Origin: Pelagibacterium limicola
GTDB taxonomy: Bacteria; Pseudomonadota; Alphaproteobacteria; Rhizobiales; Devosiaceae
Assembly: GCF_015694405.1 (NCBI RefSeq)
Contig: NZ_JADQDB010000003.1
Coordinates: 248,001 to 312,000 of the forward strand
Length of the DNA: 64,000 nt
Direction: 5' to 3'
Shown here piece by piece: positions 34,120 to 41,642 of this stretch (the first letter of the stretch is position 1; each line of letters starts with the position of its first letter). Under the pieces are notes generated by a model. That model was given only the letters and a program-made list of their open reading frames with translations. It ran no database searches and had not been told where the DNA came from. The position numbers and the translations under genes were made by a program.

Positions 34120-35588
34120 CGCGGCTTTCAACGCTCGAAGGCCTGGAGCCCGCCAAGGTTACCCTGCCGTCCTATGCGCCCCAGGAGCATGGAATCGGGA
34201 TCGTCCATCTGGGCGCAGGCGCGTTCATGCGTTCGCATATCGGCGTCTATACCGACGAGGCGCTCGCGGCGGGCGGTGGGGACTGGCGCATCATGGGCGT
34301 AAGCCTGCGGTCGCGCGCGGTGGCCGAGCAGCTTAACCCTCAGAACGGGCTTTATACGCTGGTCGAGCGGGCGGCAGATGCGCCAAAGCCCCGGATCGTG
34401 GGGTCGGTTGCGGGTGTCGTCTTCGCGCCCGAGCAGCACGAACACCTGATGACGCTCTTAACGGCGCAATCGACGCGGATCGTGAGCCTCACGATAACCG
34501 AAAAGGGGTACGGGCTGGACCGCAAGACTGGCAGGCTCGACCTTTCCGATCCCGCGATTGCCGCCGATCTGAACGGGACGCTGGCACGGCCGGCGAGCGC
34601 GGTGGGGATTATCACCGCAGCGCTCCAGCAACGCCGCGACGCAGGCACCGGTCCGTTCACGGTGCTCAGTTGCGACAACCTTCCCCATAACGGCGAGGTC
34701 ATCCGCACGCTGGTGCTCGACATGGCGGAGCGGATCGATCCCGACTTGGCGGCGTGGATCGCACAGACCGTGACTTTTCCCTCGACGATGGTGGACCGGA
34801 TCACCCCGGTTACGCGGGAAGAAACCTTTACCGACGTCGCCCGAATCCTCGGTGTCGAAGATCGAGCGGCGACCGAGGCCGAGCCCTTCGTTCAATGGGT
34901 CATCGAAGACGCGTTTTGCGCTGGGCGTCCGAATTGGGAGGCTGGCGGGGCGCTGTTTGTCGAAGACGTCGCCCCATTCGAATTGATGAAGTTGCGGATG
35001 CTCAACGGCGCACATTCTCTTCTCGCCTATACCGGGTTCCTGCTTGGGCACCGCTATGTCCGCGACGTGATGGACGATCCCGATCTCGCAGCGCTCGTCC
35101 GCAGGCACGTCCATGCGGCGGCAGACACGTTGCCGCCTGTGCCCGGGATCGATCTCGCGCTCTATGCCAACGACCTGTTCGGGCGCTTTTCCAACCGGGC
35201 GATGGCCGATGAGACCTATCGGATTGCAATGGATGGCACGCAGAAGCTGCCGCCGCGCATATTCGAGGCGGCGCTGACAGCCAGGGAACGCAAACAATCG
35301 CTCGCGCCGTTCGCCTTTGCGACCGCCGCATGGATGGCATACGCACGGGGCGTCAAACCGGATGGCGAGACCTATGCCCTGCGCGATCCGCGCGAGGCCG
35401 AGATCGCTGCTGCATTGGCCGGTGCCGATGGATCCGCGGAGGGGATTGCCGCTGCTCTTCTTGGGTTGCCGGGCCTTGTTCCGCAGGAGCTCAAGTCAGA
35501 TTCAGACTGGAATGATCTGGTGTTACTGGCGCTTGGGCGGTTCCTCGAAGAAGGCCCACGGGCGGCTGTGAAAGCCGAGCTAATATAA
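34116..35588 (+). CDS. uxuB: Fructuronate reductase (mannitol dehydrogenase family)
   Basis: Reduces D-fructuronate to D-mannonate with NADH. The 490-residue polyol-dehydrogenase-type protein has an N-terminal Rossmann fold ('IGIVHLGAGAFMRSHIGVYTDEALA') and the catalytic motif K-x4-N-x2-H in 'KLRMLNGAHSLLAYTG'. The start at 34116 is chosen because it overlaps the uxaC stop and begins MTRLSTLEGLEP; the frame is open further upstream inside uxaC but without family likeness. By similarity alone it could be mannitol dehydrogenase, but the position between uxaC and dgoK supports UxuB. The next gene follows after an 83-base gap. Confidence 0.92.
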   Translation: MTRLSTLEGLEPAKVTLPSYAPQEHGIGIVHLGAGAFMRSHIGVYTDEALAAGGGDWRIMGVSLRSRAVAEQLNPQNGLYTLVERAADAPKPRIVGSVAGVVFAPEQHEHLMTLLTAQSTRIVSLTITEKGYGLDRKTGRLDLSDPAIAADLNGTLARPASAVGIITAALQQRRDAGTGPFTVLSCDNLPHNGEVIRTLVLDMAERIDPDLAAWIAQTVTFPSTMVDRITPVTREETFTDVARILGVEDRAATEAEPFVQWVIEDAFCAGRPNWEAGGALFVEDVAPFELMKLRMLNGAHSLLAYTGFLLGHRYVRDVMDDPDLAALVRRHVHAAADTLPPVPGIDLALYANDLFGRFSNRAMADETYRIAMDGTQKLPPRIFEAALTARERKQSLAPFAFATAAWMAYARGVKPDGETYALRDPREAEIAAALAGADGSAEGIAAALLGLPGLVPQELKSDSDWNDLVLLALGRFLEEGPRAAVKAELI

Positions 35589-35671
35589 TCAGGTAATTTT
35601 GCCGATCGCGCTTTTATCTCCGGCATCGACAGTGTAGGTTCCGCACCGGTTTTGCTTGGAGGTACGGCCGC

Positions 35672-36589
35672 ATGGGGGGGACGGGTGCACCCGATTGGAT
35701 TGCTGTGGATTGGGGAACATCGAATCTCCGCGCCTGGGCAATCGACAAGGGCGGTTCGGCCCTTGCGATGAAAGACTCCGACGCCGGAATGGGACGGCTC
35801 AAGCAGGACGAATTTCAGGGCGCGTTGCTCTCGCTTGTCGAGGACTGGCTTTCACCGGATCGGACTACAGACGTCGTCGCCTGCGGCATGGTGGGTGCCC
35901 GGCAGGGCTGGAAGGAAGCCGCGTATCGTGCGGTGCCCTGCACGCCGGCCGGGGACGGCGCCTTGGCGGTGTCAGGTACCGACAGTCGCATCCGCGTTTC
36001 CATCCTTCCCGGCCTGATGCAGGCGGAGCCTGCCGATGTGATGCGCGGGGAGGAAACGCAGATCGCCGGGTATCTGGCGCAGAATCCTGAATTTTCCGGC
36101 CTTGTCTGCCTGCCTGGCACGCACAGCAAATGGGCGCGAGTCGCCGATGGCAAGGTGATCGGCTTCACGACGTTCATGACGGGCGAGTTGTTTGCGCTGC
36201 TTTCGGGGCAGTCCGTGTTGAGACACAGCGTCGGCACCGATGGATGGCACGCGGTCAGTTTCGCAGCTGCGCTCCGGGTGAGCGCCGAGGCGCCGGAGAC
36301 CGCGATTGCCGGGCTGTTCCGCCTGCGAGCCGAGGGGCTTGTGCACGGGCTGGCGCCGGAGGCCGCGCGAGCGCGACTGTCGGGTCTCCTGCTCGGCATG
36401 GAGCTTGCGGCGACACGGACGCTGTGGACGGGCGTTCCGGTGGTCATTATCGGGGCGAAGGGTATTGGCGGCCGTTATGCCGAGGCATTAGAGATGCTTG
36501 GGGGCGAGGCTCAACTCGCCGATGGGGATGCGATGACGCTGGCCGGGCTCGTTTCCGCCTACCGGCAACTGCAAGGGGGAACGCGATGA
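35672..36589 (+). CDS. dgoK: 2-dehydro-3-deoxygalactonokinase-type kinase
   Basis: A 305-residue sugar-acid kinase of the DgoK family, which phosphorylates 2-keto-3-deoxygalactonate. The N-terminal phosphate loop is 'WIAVDWGTSNLRAWAID' (residues 8-24), with 'DAGMGRLKQDEFQGALLSLVEDWL' and 'CGMVGARQGWKEAAYRAVPC' following, then 'LVCLPGTHSKWARVADGKVIGFTTFMTGELFALLS' as the DgoK hallmark. GGAGG is ten bases upstream. Its stop overlaps the aldolase start. In this operon the substrate probably is the ketodeoxygluconate made by UxuA, so the kinase may act on the C4 epimer or accept both (inference). Confidence 0.92.
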   Translation: MGGTGAPDWIAVDWGTSNLRAWAIDKGGSALAMKDSDAGMGRLKQDEFQGALLSLVEDWLSPDRTTDVVACGMVGARQGWKEAAYRAVPCTPAGDGALAVSGTDSRIRVSILPGLMQAEPADVMRGEETQIAGYLAQNPEFSGLVCLPGTHSKWARVADGKVIGFTTFMTGELFALLSGQSVLRHSVGTDGWHAVSFAAALRVSAEAPETAIAGLFRLRAEGLVHGLAPEAARARLSGLLLGMELAATRTLWTGVPVVIIGAKGIGGRYAEALEMLGGEAQLADGDAMTLAGLVSAYRQLQGGTR

Positions 36590-37191
36590 GCCGCAAGCTG
36601 ATAGCCATCCTGCGGGGGCTCAAGCCCGATGAATCGCTGGCCGTTACCGAGGCGCTGATTGCGGCCGGGATCGACCGGATCGAAGTGCCGCTAAACTCGC
36701 CCGAGCCGCTCAAAAGCATCCGGCGCATGGCCGATTCGTTCGGCAGGGATGCCTTGATCGGCGCGGGGACGGTGCTGACGGCCGAGGAGGTTGCGGTGGT
36801 TGCCGAGTCAGGCGGAAAGCTCATCGTTTCGCCCAATTGCAACCCCGAGGTTATCCGGCGCACCAAGGCGCTGGGGCTGGCTTCGTTCCCCGGCGTTTTC
36901 ACGGCCACCGAGTGCTTTTCCGCGCTTGCGGCCGGCGCAGACGGGCTCAAGATATTCCCGGCCTTTACGATGGGCGCCAAGGGGCTGGCGGCACTCAAGG
37001 CCGTATTGCCGCCCCAATGCGAGGTCTATGCCGTGGGCGGCGTCGGCCCGGACAATTTTTCCGAGTGGCGCGACGCGGGTGCTGTCGGATTCGGCATCGG
37101 CACGGCGGTCTTCACGCCAGGCATGAGCGTCAACGAGGTGCAAACCAGGGCACGCGAAATCGTCGCTGCCTATGACAGGACGATGACATGA
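36586..37191 (+). CDS. dgoA: 2-dehydro-3-deoxy-6-phosphogalactonate aldolase
   Basis: A 201-residue class I aldolase that splits the phosphorylated keto-deoxy acid to pyruvate and glyceraldehyde 3-phosphate. The DgoA-type sequence 'IDRIEVPLNSPEPLKSI' (with the catalytic Glu) differs from Eda, which has 'IEVTLRT'. The Schiff-base Lys is in 'GADGLKIFPAFTMGAKGL', and the phosphate site in 'VYAVGGVGPDNFSEWRDAGAVGFGIGTAVF'. It overlaps the dgoK stop (ATGA) and the next gene by four bases. Thus the operon ends in DgoKA rather than KdgK-Eda. Confidence 0.93.
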   Translation: MSRKLIAILRGLKPDESLAVTEALIAAGIDRIEVPLNSPEPLKSIRRMADSFGRDALIGAGTVLTAEEVAVVAESGGKLIVSPNCNPEVIRRTKALGLASFPGVFTATECFSALAAGADGLKIFPAFTMGAKGLAALKAVLPPQCEVYAVGGVGPDNFSEWRDAGAVGFGIGTAVFTPGMSVNEVQTRAREIVAAYDRTMT

Positions 37192-38051
37192 ACGCGACAG
37201 TCTACGACAACCGGGTATCGACGCTGGCTGAAGGCCCCCTCTGGCACCCTGTGCGCAAACAGCTGTTCTGGTTCGATATTCTGGGCAAAAAGCTCCATAC
37301 GCGCGACCCAGATGGCGCCAGGTCGTGGGAGCTCGGAGAGTATGGTTCGGCAGCGGGCTGGATCGACGAGGATGCTTTGCTTCTCGCGACCGAAACAGGC
37401 CTCCACCGGTTTGATATCGCTTCAGGCAACCGGACGAGGATAGCCGATATCGAAGCTAACGATCCCACCATGCGGTCCAACGATGGCCGTGCCGACCCAT
37501 GGGGCGGGTTCTGGATCGGCACGATGAGCAAGACCCATGAGGATGGTGCGGGCGCCTTTTACCGTTACTATCGCGGGGAAGTGCGCAGGCTTTTTGGATC
37601 GATCTCGATTCCCAACGCGACCTGTTTTGCACATGACCGCTCCTACGCCTATTTCGGGGATACGCGCTCCAAAAAAGTAATGCGGGTGGCACTGGATGCG
37701 GAATCCGGCTGGCCCGCGGGCGAGCCGGAGATCTATATCGATTTCTCTTCCCAGAACGTGAGCCCTGATGGCGCGGTCATCGACGCCGACGGGCTGGTCT
37801 GGATCGCGCAGTGGGGAGGGTCCCGCGTCGCGGCCTATGATGCCCAAGGAACGTTCGTAAGGGACATGTCCATTTCCGTACCGCAGGTTACCTGCCCGGC
37901 GTTCGGCGGAGAGGATTTCTCGACGCTCTTTGCCACGACGGCGCGCGAAAACATGGACATCGAGACAATCGCCAAATTCTCCGAAAGCGGCATGGTGTTC
38001 CACGCCCGCGGCGTGGCGCGCGGAATGCCGGAATACCAGGTACACCTGTAG
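37188..38051 (+). CDS. SMP-30/gluconolactonase-family lactonase
   Basis: A 287-residue six-bladed propeller of the SMP-30 family, which hydrolyses sugar-acid lactones with a bound metal. Metal ligands are expected in 'STLAEGPLWHPVRKQ' (Glu), 'MRSNDGRADPWGGFWIGTM' (Asn region), 'SIPNATCF' (Asn) and 'NVSPDGAVIDADGLVWIAQWGG' (Asp). The lactone is not known; it may be that of galactonate or another aldonate, since isomerase-type hexuronate breakdown does not need a lactonase. Its start overlaps the dgoA stop, and its stop abuts the convergent IclR stop. Confidence 0.9.
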   Translation: MNATVYDNRVSTLAEGPLWHPVRKQLFWFDILGKKLHTRDPDGARSWELGEYGSAAGWIDEDALLLATETGLHRFDIASGNRTRIADIEANDPTMRSNDGRADPWGGFWIGTMSKTHEDGAGAFYRYYRGEVRRLFGSISIPNATCFAHDRSYAYFGDTRSKKVMRVALDAESGWPAGEPEIYIDFSSQNVSPDGAVIDADGLVWIAQWGGSRVAAYDAQGTFVRDMSISVPQVTCPAFGGEDFSTLFATTARENMDIETIAKFSESGMVFHARGVARGMPEYQVHL

Positions 38052-38861
38052 TCAGCTGTTGGCGCCCGGCATCGTGCCCCCGACGATGCCGGTCAGTTCG
38101 CGCGCGGCGTCGGCAACGAGAATTCCGAGGCGCTCCACCCGGTCATCGGTGACCCGGGCCGCGAGGCCCGAGATGGAGATCGCGCACAGGGCCTCAGCCT
38201 GGTGGTTATAAACCACGGCCGCTACGCAGCGTAGACCCACGACATATTCCTCATCGTCGAAGGCATAGCCCCGTTTGCGGGTTTCCTCGAGGTCGGTCTT
38301 GAGCATCGAAGGCACGGTAATCGCCTTTTCGGTCAGCTTGCGCATGCCGTAGCGTCGGATGAGCGCGTCGACGTCGTTCTCGCGGTAAGTCGCAAGGATC
38401 GCCTTGCCCATGCCAGAGGACACCATGGGCGCCCTGCCCCCCACCCTTGTGATCGCGCGCATGATTTCGCGGCTTTCGACCTGGGTGAGCACGACCACCT
38501 CGCCCTCCTCGACCACGCCGAGATTTGCGGTTTCACGGGTCTGGTCCCGCAGGCGGCGTAAAACGGGAAGTGCGGGGGCAACGAAGTTGCGCTGGCGCAC
38601 GAAGGCGGATCCGACACGGAACGCAGCGCGCCCCACGTGCCACATGCCGTCCGAGCGGTCGAACTGAACGAAGCGATGCTGCTCGAGGGTGGTGAGGAGC
38701 CTATGGACCGTTGAAATGGAGAGCCCGGTCCGCTGCGCAACGTCAGTCAGGCGGCAGCCGTCCTCGTCGTCGCCGAGTACCGACAGGATAGCCAGTGCTC
38801 GCTCGACCGATTGCACTGTGCCCGATCGCTTTTCGGCCTCTGCGCCCATCTTGATGTCCAT
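38052..38861 (-). CDS. IclR-family transcriptional regulator
   Basis: A 269-residue regulator with an N-terminal winged helix ('VERALAILSVLGDDEDGCRLTDVAQRTGLSISTVHRLLTTLEQHRFVQFDRSDGMWHVG') and an IclR ligand-binding domain ('TRETANLGVVEEGEVVVLTQVESREIMRA', 'APMVSSGMGKAILATYRENDVDALI', 'GYAFDDEEYVVGLRCVAAVVYNHQAEALCAISISG'). It meets the sugar-acid operon end to end and is a plausible second regulator of it, perhaps sensing ketodeoxygluconate or galactonate (inference). Confidence 0.92.
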   Translation of the reverse strand: MDIKMGAEAEKRSGTVQSVERALAILSVLGDDEDGCRLTDVAQRTGLSISTVHRLLTTLEQHRFVQFDRSDGMWHVGRAAFRVGSAFVRQRNFVAPALPVLRRLRDQTRETANLGVVEEGEVVVLTQVESREIMRAITRVGGRAPMVSSGMGKAILATYRENDVDALIRRYGMRKLTEKAITVPSMLKTDLEETRKRGYAFDDEEYVVGLRCVAAVVYNHQAEALCAISISGLAARVTDDRVERLGILVADAARELTGIVGGTMPGANS

Positions 38862-38943
38862 CCGCCTGCCCCTTCCCGACTATACCGCCTTCCGGCATAT
38901 CGATGAAGCCATGTAGGCCGGGTGCGGTCGCAAGGCCATTGCC

Positions 38944-38982
38944 GAAAAAGCAAGACGCCCGCGCCTTTCGGCACGGGCGTCT
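38944..38982 (-). terminator. Rho-independent terminator after the polyamine operon
   Basis: On the minus strand, AGACGCCCG..., GAAA-type loop, ...CGGGCGTCT, then TGCTTTTTCGG. A strong stem with a T-run, 18 bases beyond the carboxynorspermidine dehydrogenase stop. Confidence 0.85.
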
Positions 38983-39000
38983 GGCGATCGTCGGGCCCCG

Positions 39001-40287
39001 TCAGCGACGGGCGGCTGTCTTTCCAGCGGCTGGCTTTTCCTCCCAACCCTCGAAGGAGAGGTCACGGTCGCCGTTCTCATCGCGGATGGAGGTCTGGAGA
39101 CCCATCCTGTTGAGGAGGTCGAGGAAAGGCTGCGGGGGCAGTTCCTCGACATTGACCATCCTGCGGACATCCCAGATGCCCTTGGCAATGAGAATTGCGG
39201 CGACGACCGGCGGAACGCCGGCTGTATAGGAAATGCCCTGCGAGCCCACTTCGGTATAGGCGTCCTCGTGGTCGGCTACGTTATAGATGAAGACCTCGCG
39301 GTCCTCGCCGTCCCGGGTGCCTTTCACAAGGTTCCCGATGCAGGTCTTGCCGGTATAGTCAGGCGCGAGCGAGGACGGGTCGGGCAGTACGGCCTTGACC
39401 ACCTTGAGCGGCACCACTTCCAGGCCTTCGGCGGTCACGACCGGCTGCTCGGAGAGCAGGCCAAGGTTCTTCAAGACCGTGAAAACGTTGATGTAATGCT
39501 CGCCGAAGCCCATCCAGAACCGGATGTTCGGCACGTCGAGATTGCGCGAGAGCGAATGGATCTCGTCATGGCCGGTCAGATATGCGGTTTGCGTGCCTAC
39601 GACCGGCAGGTCGTCGGTCCGCTTGACTTCGAACATCTTGTTTGTCTGCCACTGGCCCTCCTGCCACGAATAGACGCGGCCGGTGAATTCGCGGAAGTTG
39701 ATCTCGGGATCGAAGTTCGTGGCGAAATATTTGCCGTGCGAACCGGCGTTGATATCGATGATATCGATGCTCTCTACCGTATCGAAATATTCGTCCACAG
39801 CCAGAGCCGCATAGGCATTGACCACGCCGGGATCGAACCCTGCGCCGAGAATGGCGGTAACGCCGTTCTTCTCGCACCGTTCGCGCCGCTTCCATTCGTA
39901 ATTGCCATACCAGGGCGGCGTCTCACAAATCTTGTTGGGCTCTTCGTGGATGGCGGTGTCGATGTAGGCAGCACCTGTCGCTATGCAGGCCTCGAGGACC
40001 GACATATTGACGAAGGCGGAGCCGACATTGATGACGATTTGAGACCGCGTTTTCGCGATCAAAGCCTTGGTTGCTTCAATATCGAGGGCATCGAGCCGAT
40101 GGGCCTCGATCACGCCGGGTTTCTTGAGCGATTTCTTTTCAAGGACACTGGCAACAATGTCCTCGCACTTCGATAGCGTGCGGGAGGCGATATGGATATC
40201 CCCCAGCACGTCGTTCGCCATTGCGGCTTTATGGGCGACGACCTGCGCCACACCTCCGGCACCGATGATCAGAATGTTCTTTTTCAC
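39001..40287 (-). CDS. Carboxynorspermidine/carboxyspermidine dehydrogenase
   Basis: A 428-residue saccharopine-dehydrogenase-like enzyme that joins aspartate semialdehyde to a diamine, using NADPH, to form carboxyspermidine or carboxynorspermidine. The NADP fold is at the N-terminus ('NILIIGAGGVAQVVAHKAAMA'). Family segments include 'INVGSAFVNMSVLEACIATGAAYIDTAIHEEPNKICETPPWYGNYEWKRRERC', 'GAGFDPGVVNAYAALAVDEYFDTVESIDIIDINAG' and 'WMGFGEHYINVFTVLKNLGL'. The start is a GTG at 40287 in the family's position. It follows nspC after a 74-base gap on the same strand and a strong terminator closes the unit. Confidence 0.95.
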   Translation of the reverse strand: MKKNILIIGAGGVAQVVAHKAAMANDVLGDIHIASRTLSKCEDIVASVLEKKSLKKPGVIEAHRLDALDIEATKALIAKTRSQIVINVGSAFVNMSVLEACIATGAAYIDTAIHEEPNKICETPPWYGNYEWKRRERCEKNGVTAILGAGFDPGVVNAYAALAVDEYFDTVESIDIIDINAGSHGKYFATNFDPEINFREFTGRVYSWQEGQWQTNKMFEVKRTDDLPVVGTQTAYLTGHDEIHSLSRNLDVPNIRFWMGFGEHYINVFTVLKNLGLLSEQPVVTAEGLEVVPLKVVKAVLPDPSSLAPDYTGKTCIGNLVKGTRDGEDREVFIYNVADHEDAYTEVGSQGISYTAGVPPVVAAILIAKGIWDVRRMVNVEELPPQPFLDLLNRMGLQTSIRDENGDRDLSFEGWEEKPAAGKTAARR

Positions 40288-40361
40288 TTCGCACGTAACA
40301 CCTATTTCAGAGGTTGAACCAATCTACGCGACTCTGCCGAATTCGGGATCTCACCCCAAGG

Positions 40362-41468
40362 TTACGACAGGCTCCGCGCGTAGTCCTCAAACGTGAACTC
40401 GCGAACGAGTTCCACCTGCCCGTCCAGGTGACGAACCGCAATTGACGGCATCTGGACCCCGTTGAACCAGTTCTTCTTGACCATGGTGTAGCCGCCGGCG
40501 TCGAGGAACGAAATCCTGTCCCCTGCCTTGAGCTCATGCTCGAACTGGAACTCTCCAAAAATGTCTCCGGCAAGGCAAGTTTTGCCGCAGACAATATAAG
40601 TGTACGGCCCGGTATTCGGGGCCACGCTGGTATATTCACTATACGTCAGCAGGTCCAGCATATGGGCTTCCGTCGACGAGTCAACGATTGCCACATGCTT
40701 GCCGTTGAAGATGGTGTCGAGAACCGTGACTTCAAGGGTCGTCGACTTGGTCACCGAGGCTTCGCCCGGTTCGAGATAAAGCTGTATCCCATAGCGCTCG
40801 CCCATCGCCTTGAGGCGCTGCGCGAGCTTGTCGATGGGGTAATTCTCGTTGGTGAAACGGATTCCGCCGCCAAGGCTAACCCATTTCATCCTATGGAGAA
40901 TATCCGTGTAGCGCTCCTCGATCTGCTTCAAAAGCCCATCGAGGCTGTCATACTCGTCATTCTCGCAATTGAAGTGGAACATCACGCCCGAAATGCGGTC
41001 GAGCACCGGCCGGACGCGTTCCATGTCCCACTCACCTAATCGTGAGAAGGGGCGCGCGGGATCGGCGAGAAGGAAATGGGAATGTGAAATGCCCGGATTG
41101 AGGCGCAACCCCACGGGTTTGCCCAGCGCTTCAGCCTTGTCCGCGTAGCGCTGGAGTTGGTTCACCGAATTGAAGATGATCTTGTCACAATTGGCGATCG
41201 CCTCATCGATCTCGTGGTCCGCCCAGGCTACGGAATAGGCGTGGGTTTCCCCGCCGAACTTCTCGGCCCCGAGCTTCACTTCGTTAAGCGATGACGAGGT
41301 GGTCCCATCCATGTGCTCGCGCATGATGTCGAACACACTCCACGTGGCAAAGGCCTTGAGCGCAAGCACGCATTTTACGCCGGATGCCTGACGCAAATAC
41401 GATATTTTTTCCAGGTTTCGGAGAAGTACCGATTTGTCGAGCAGGTAGTAGGGCGTCTGTAGCGTCAA
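40362..41468 (-). CDS. nspC: Carboxynorspermidine/carboxyspermidine decarboxylase
   Basis: A 368-residue PLP-dependent decarboxylase of the alanine-racemase-like fold that releases spermidine (or norspermidine) from the carboxy precursor. The PLP Lys is in 'VKCVLALKAFATWSVF' near residue 38, the Gly-rich phosphate site is 'WVSLGGGIRFTNENYPIDKL', 'LYLEPGEASVTKSTTLEVTVLD' follows, and the Cys substrate-site motif is 'YIVCGKTCLAGDIFGEF'. The start appears to be a TTG at 41468 with GGAGG about 15 bases upstream, a rather long spacing. Together with the dehydrogenase it gives the alternative spermidine route common in alphaproteobacteria. Confidence 0.94.
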   Translation of the reverse strand: MTLQTPYYLLDKSVLLRNLEKISYLRQASGVKCVLALKAFATWSVFDIMREHMDGTTSSSLNEVKLGAEKFGGETHAYSVAWADHEIDEAIANCDKIIFNSVNQLQRYADKAEALGKPVGLRLNPGISHSHFLLADPARPFSRLGEWDMERVRPVLDRISGVMFHFNCENDEYDSLDGLLKQIEERYTDILHRMKWVSLGGGIRFTNENYPIDKLAQRLKAMGERYGIQLYLEPGEASVTKSTTLEVTVLDTIFNGKHVAIVDSSTEAHMLDLLTYSEYTSVAPNTGPYTYIVCGKTCLAGDIFGEFQFEHELKAGDRISFLDAGGYTMVKKNWFNGVQMPSIAVRHLDGQVELVREFTFEDYARSLS

Positions 41469-41584
41469 TTCTTGCGATCGAACCTCCTTGCGGCGGATAT
41501 GCCGGATGGTGTGGACCGGGGTGATTTAAAGAAACTGCTCGGGGGGTGCAAGTGGTTGTAAGCGAGATTTTTTTGTTGGTTTAC

Positions 41585-41618
41585 AAATGAAAAGGGCGGG
41601 CCTCCTGGCCCGCCCTTT
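41585..41618 (-). terminator. Rho-independent terminator of the flagellin gene
   Basis: AAAGGGCGGGCC, four-base loop, GGCCCGCCCTTT, a perfect 12-bp stem 25 bases beyond the flagellin stop, followed on the minus strand by TTCATTTGT. Confidence 0.85.
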
Positions 41619-41642
41619 CCGGATAGCTTGCTGTCCCTATTC

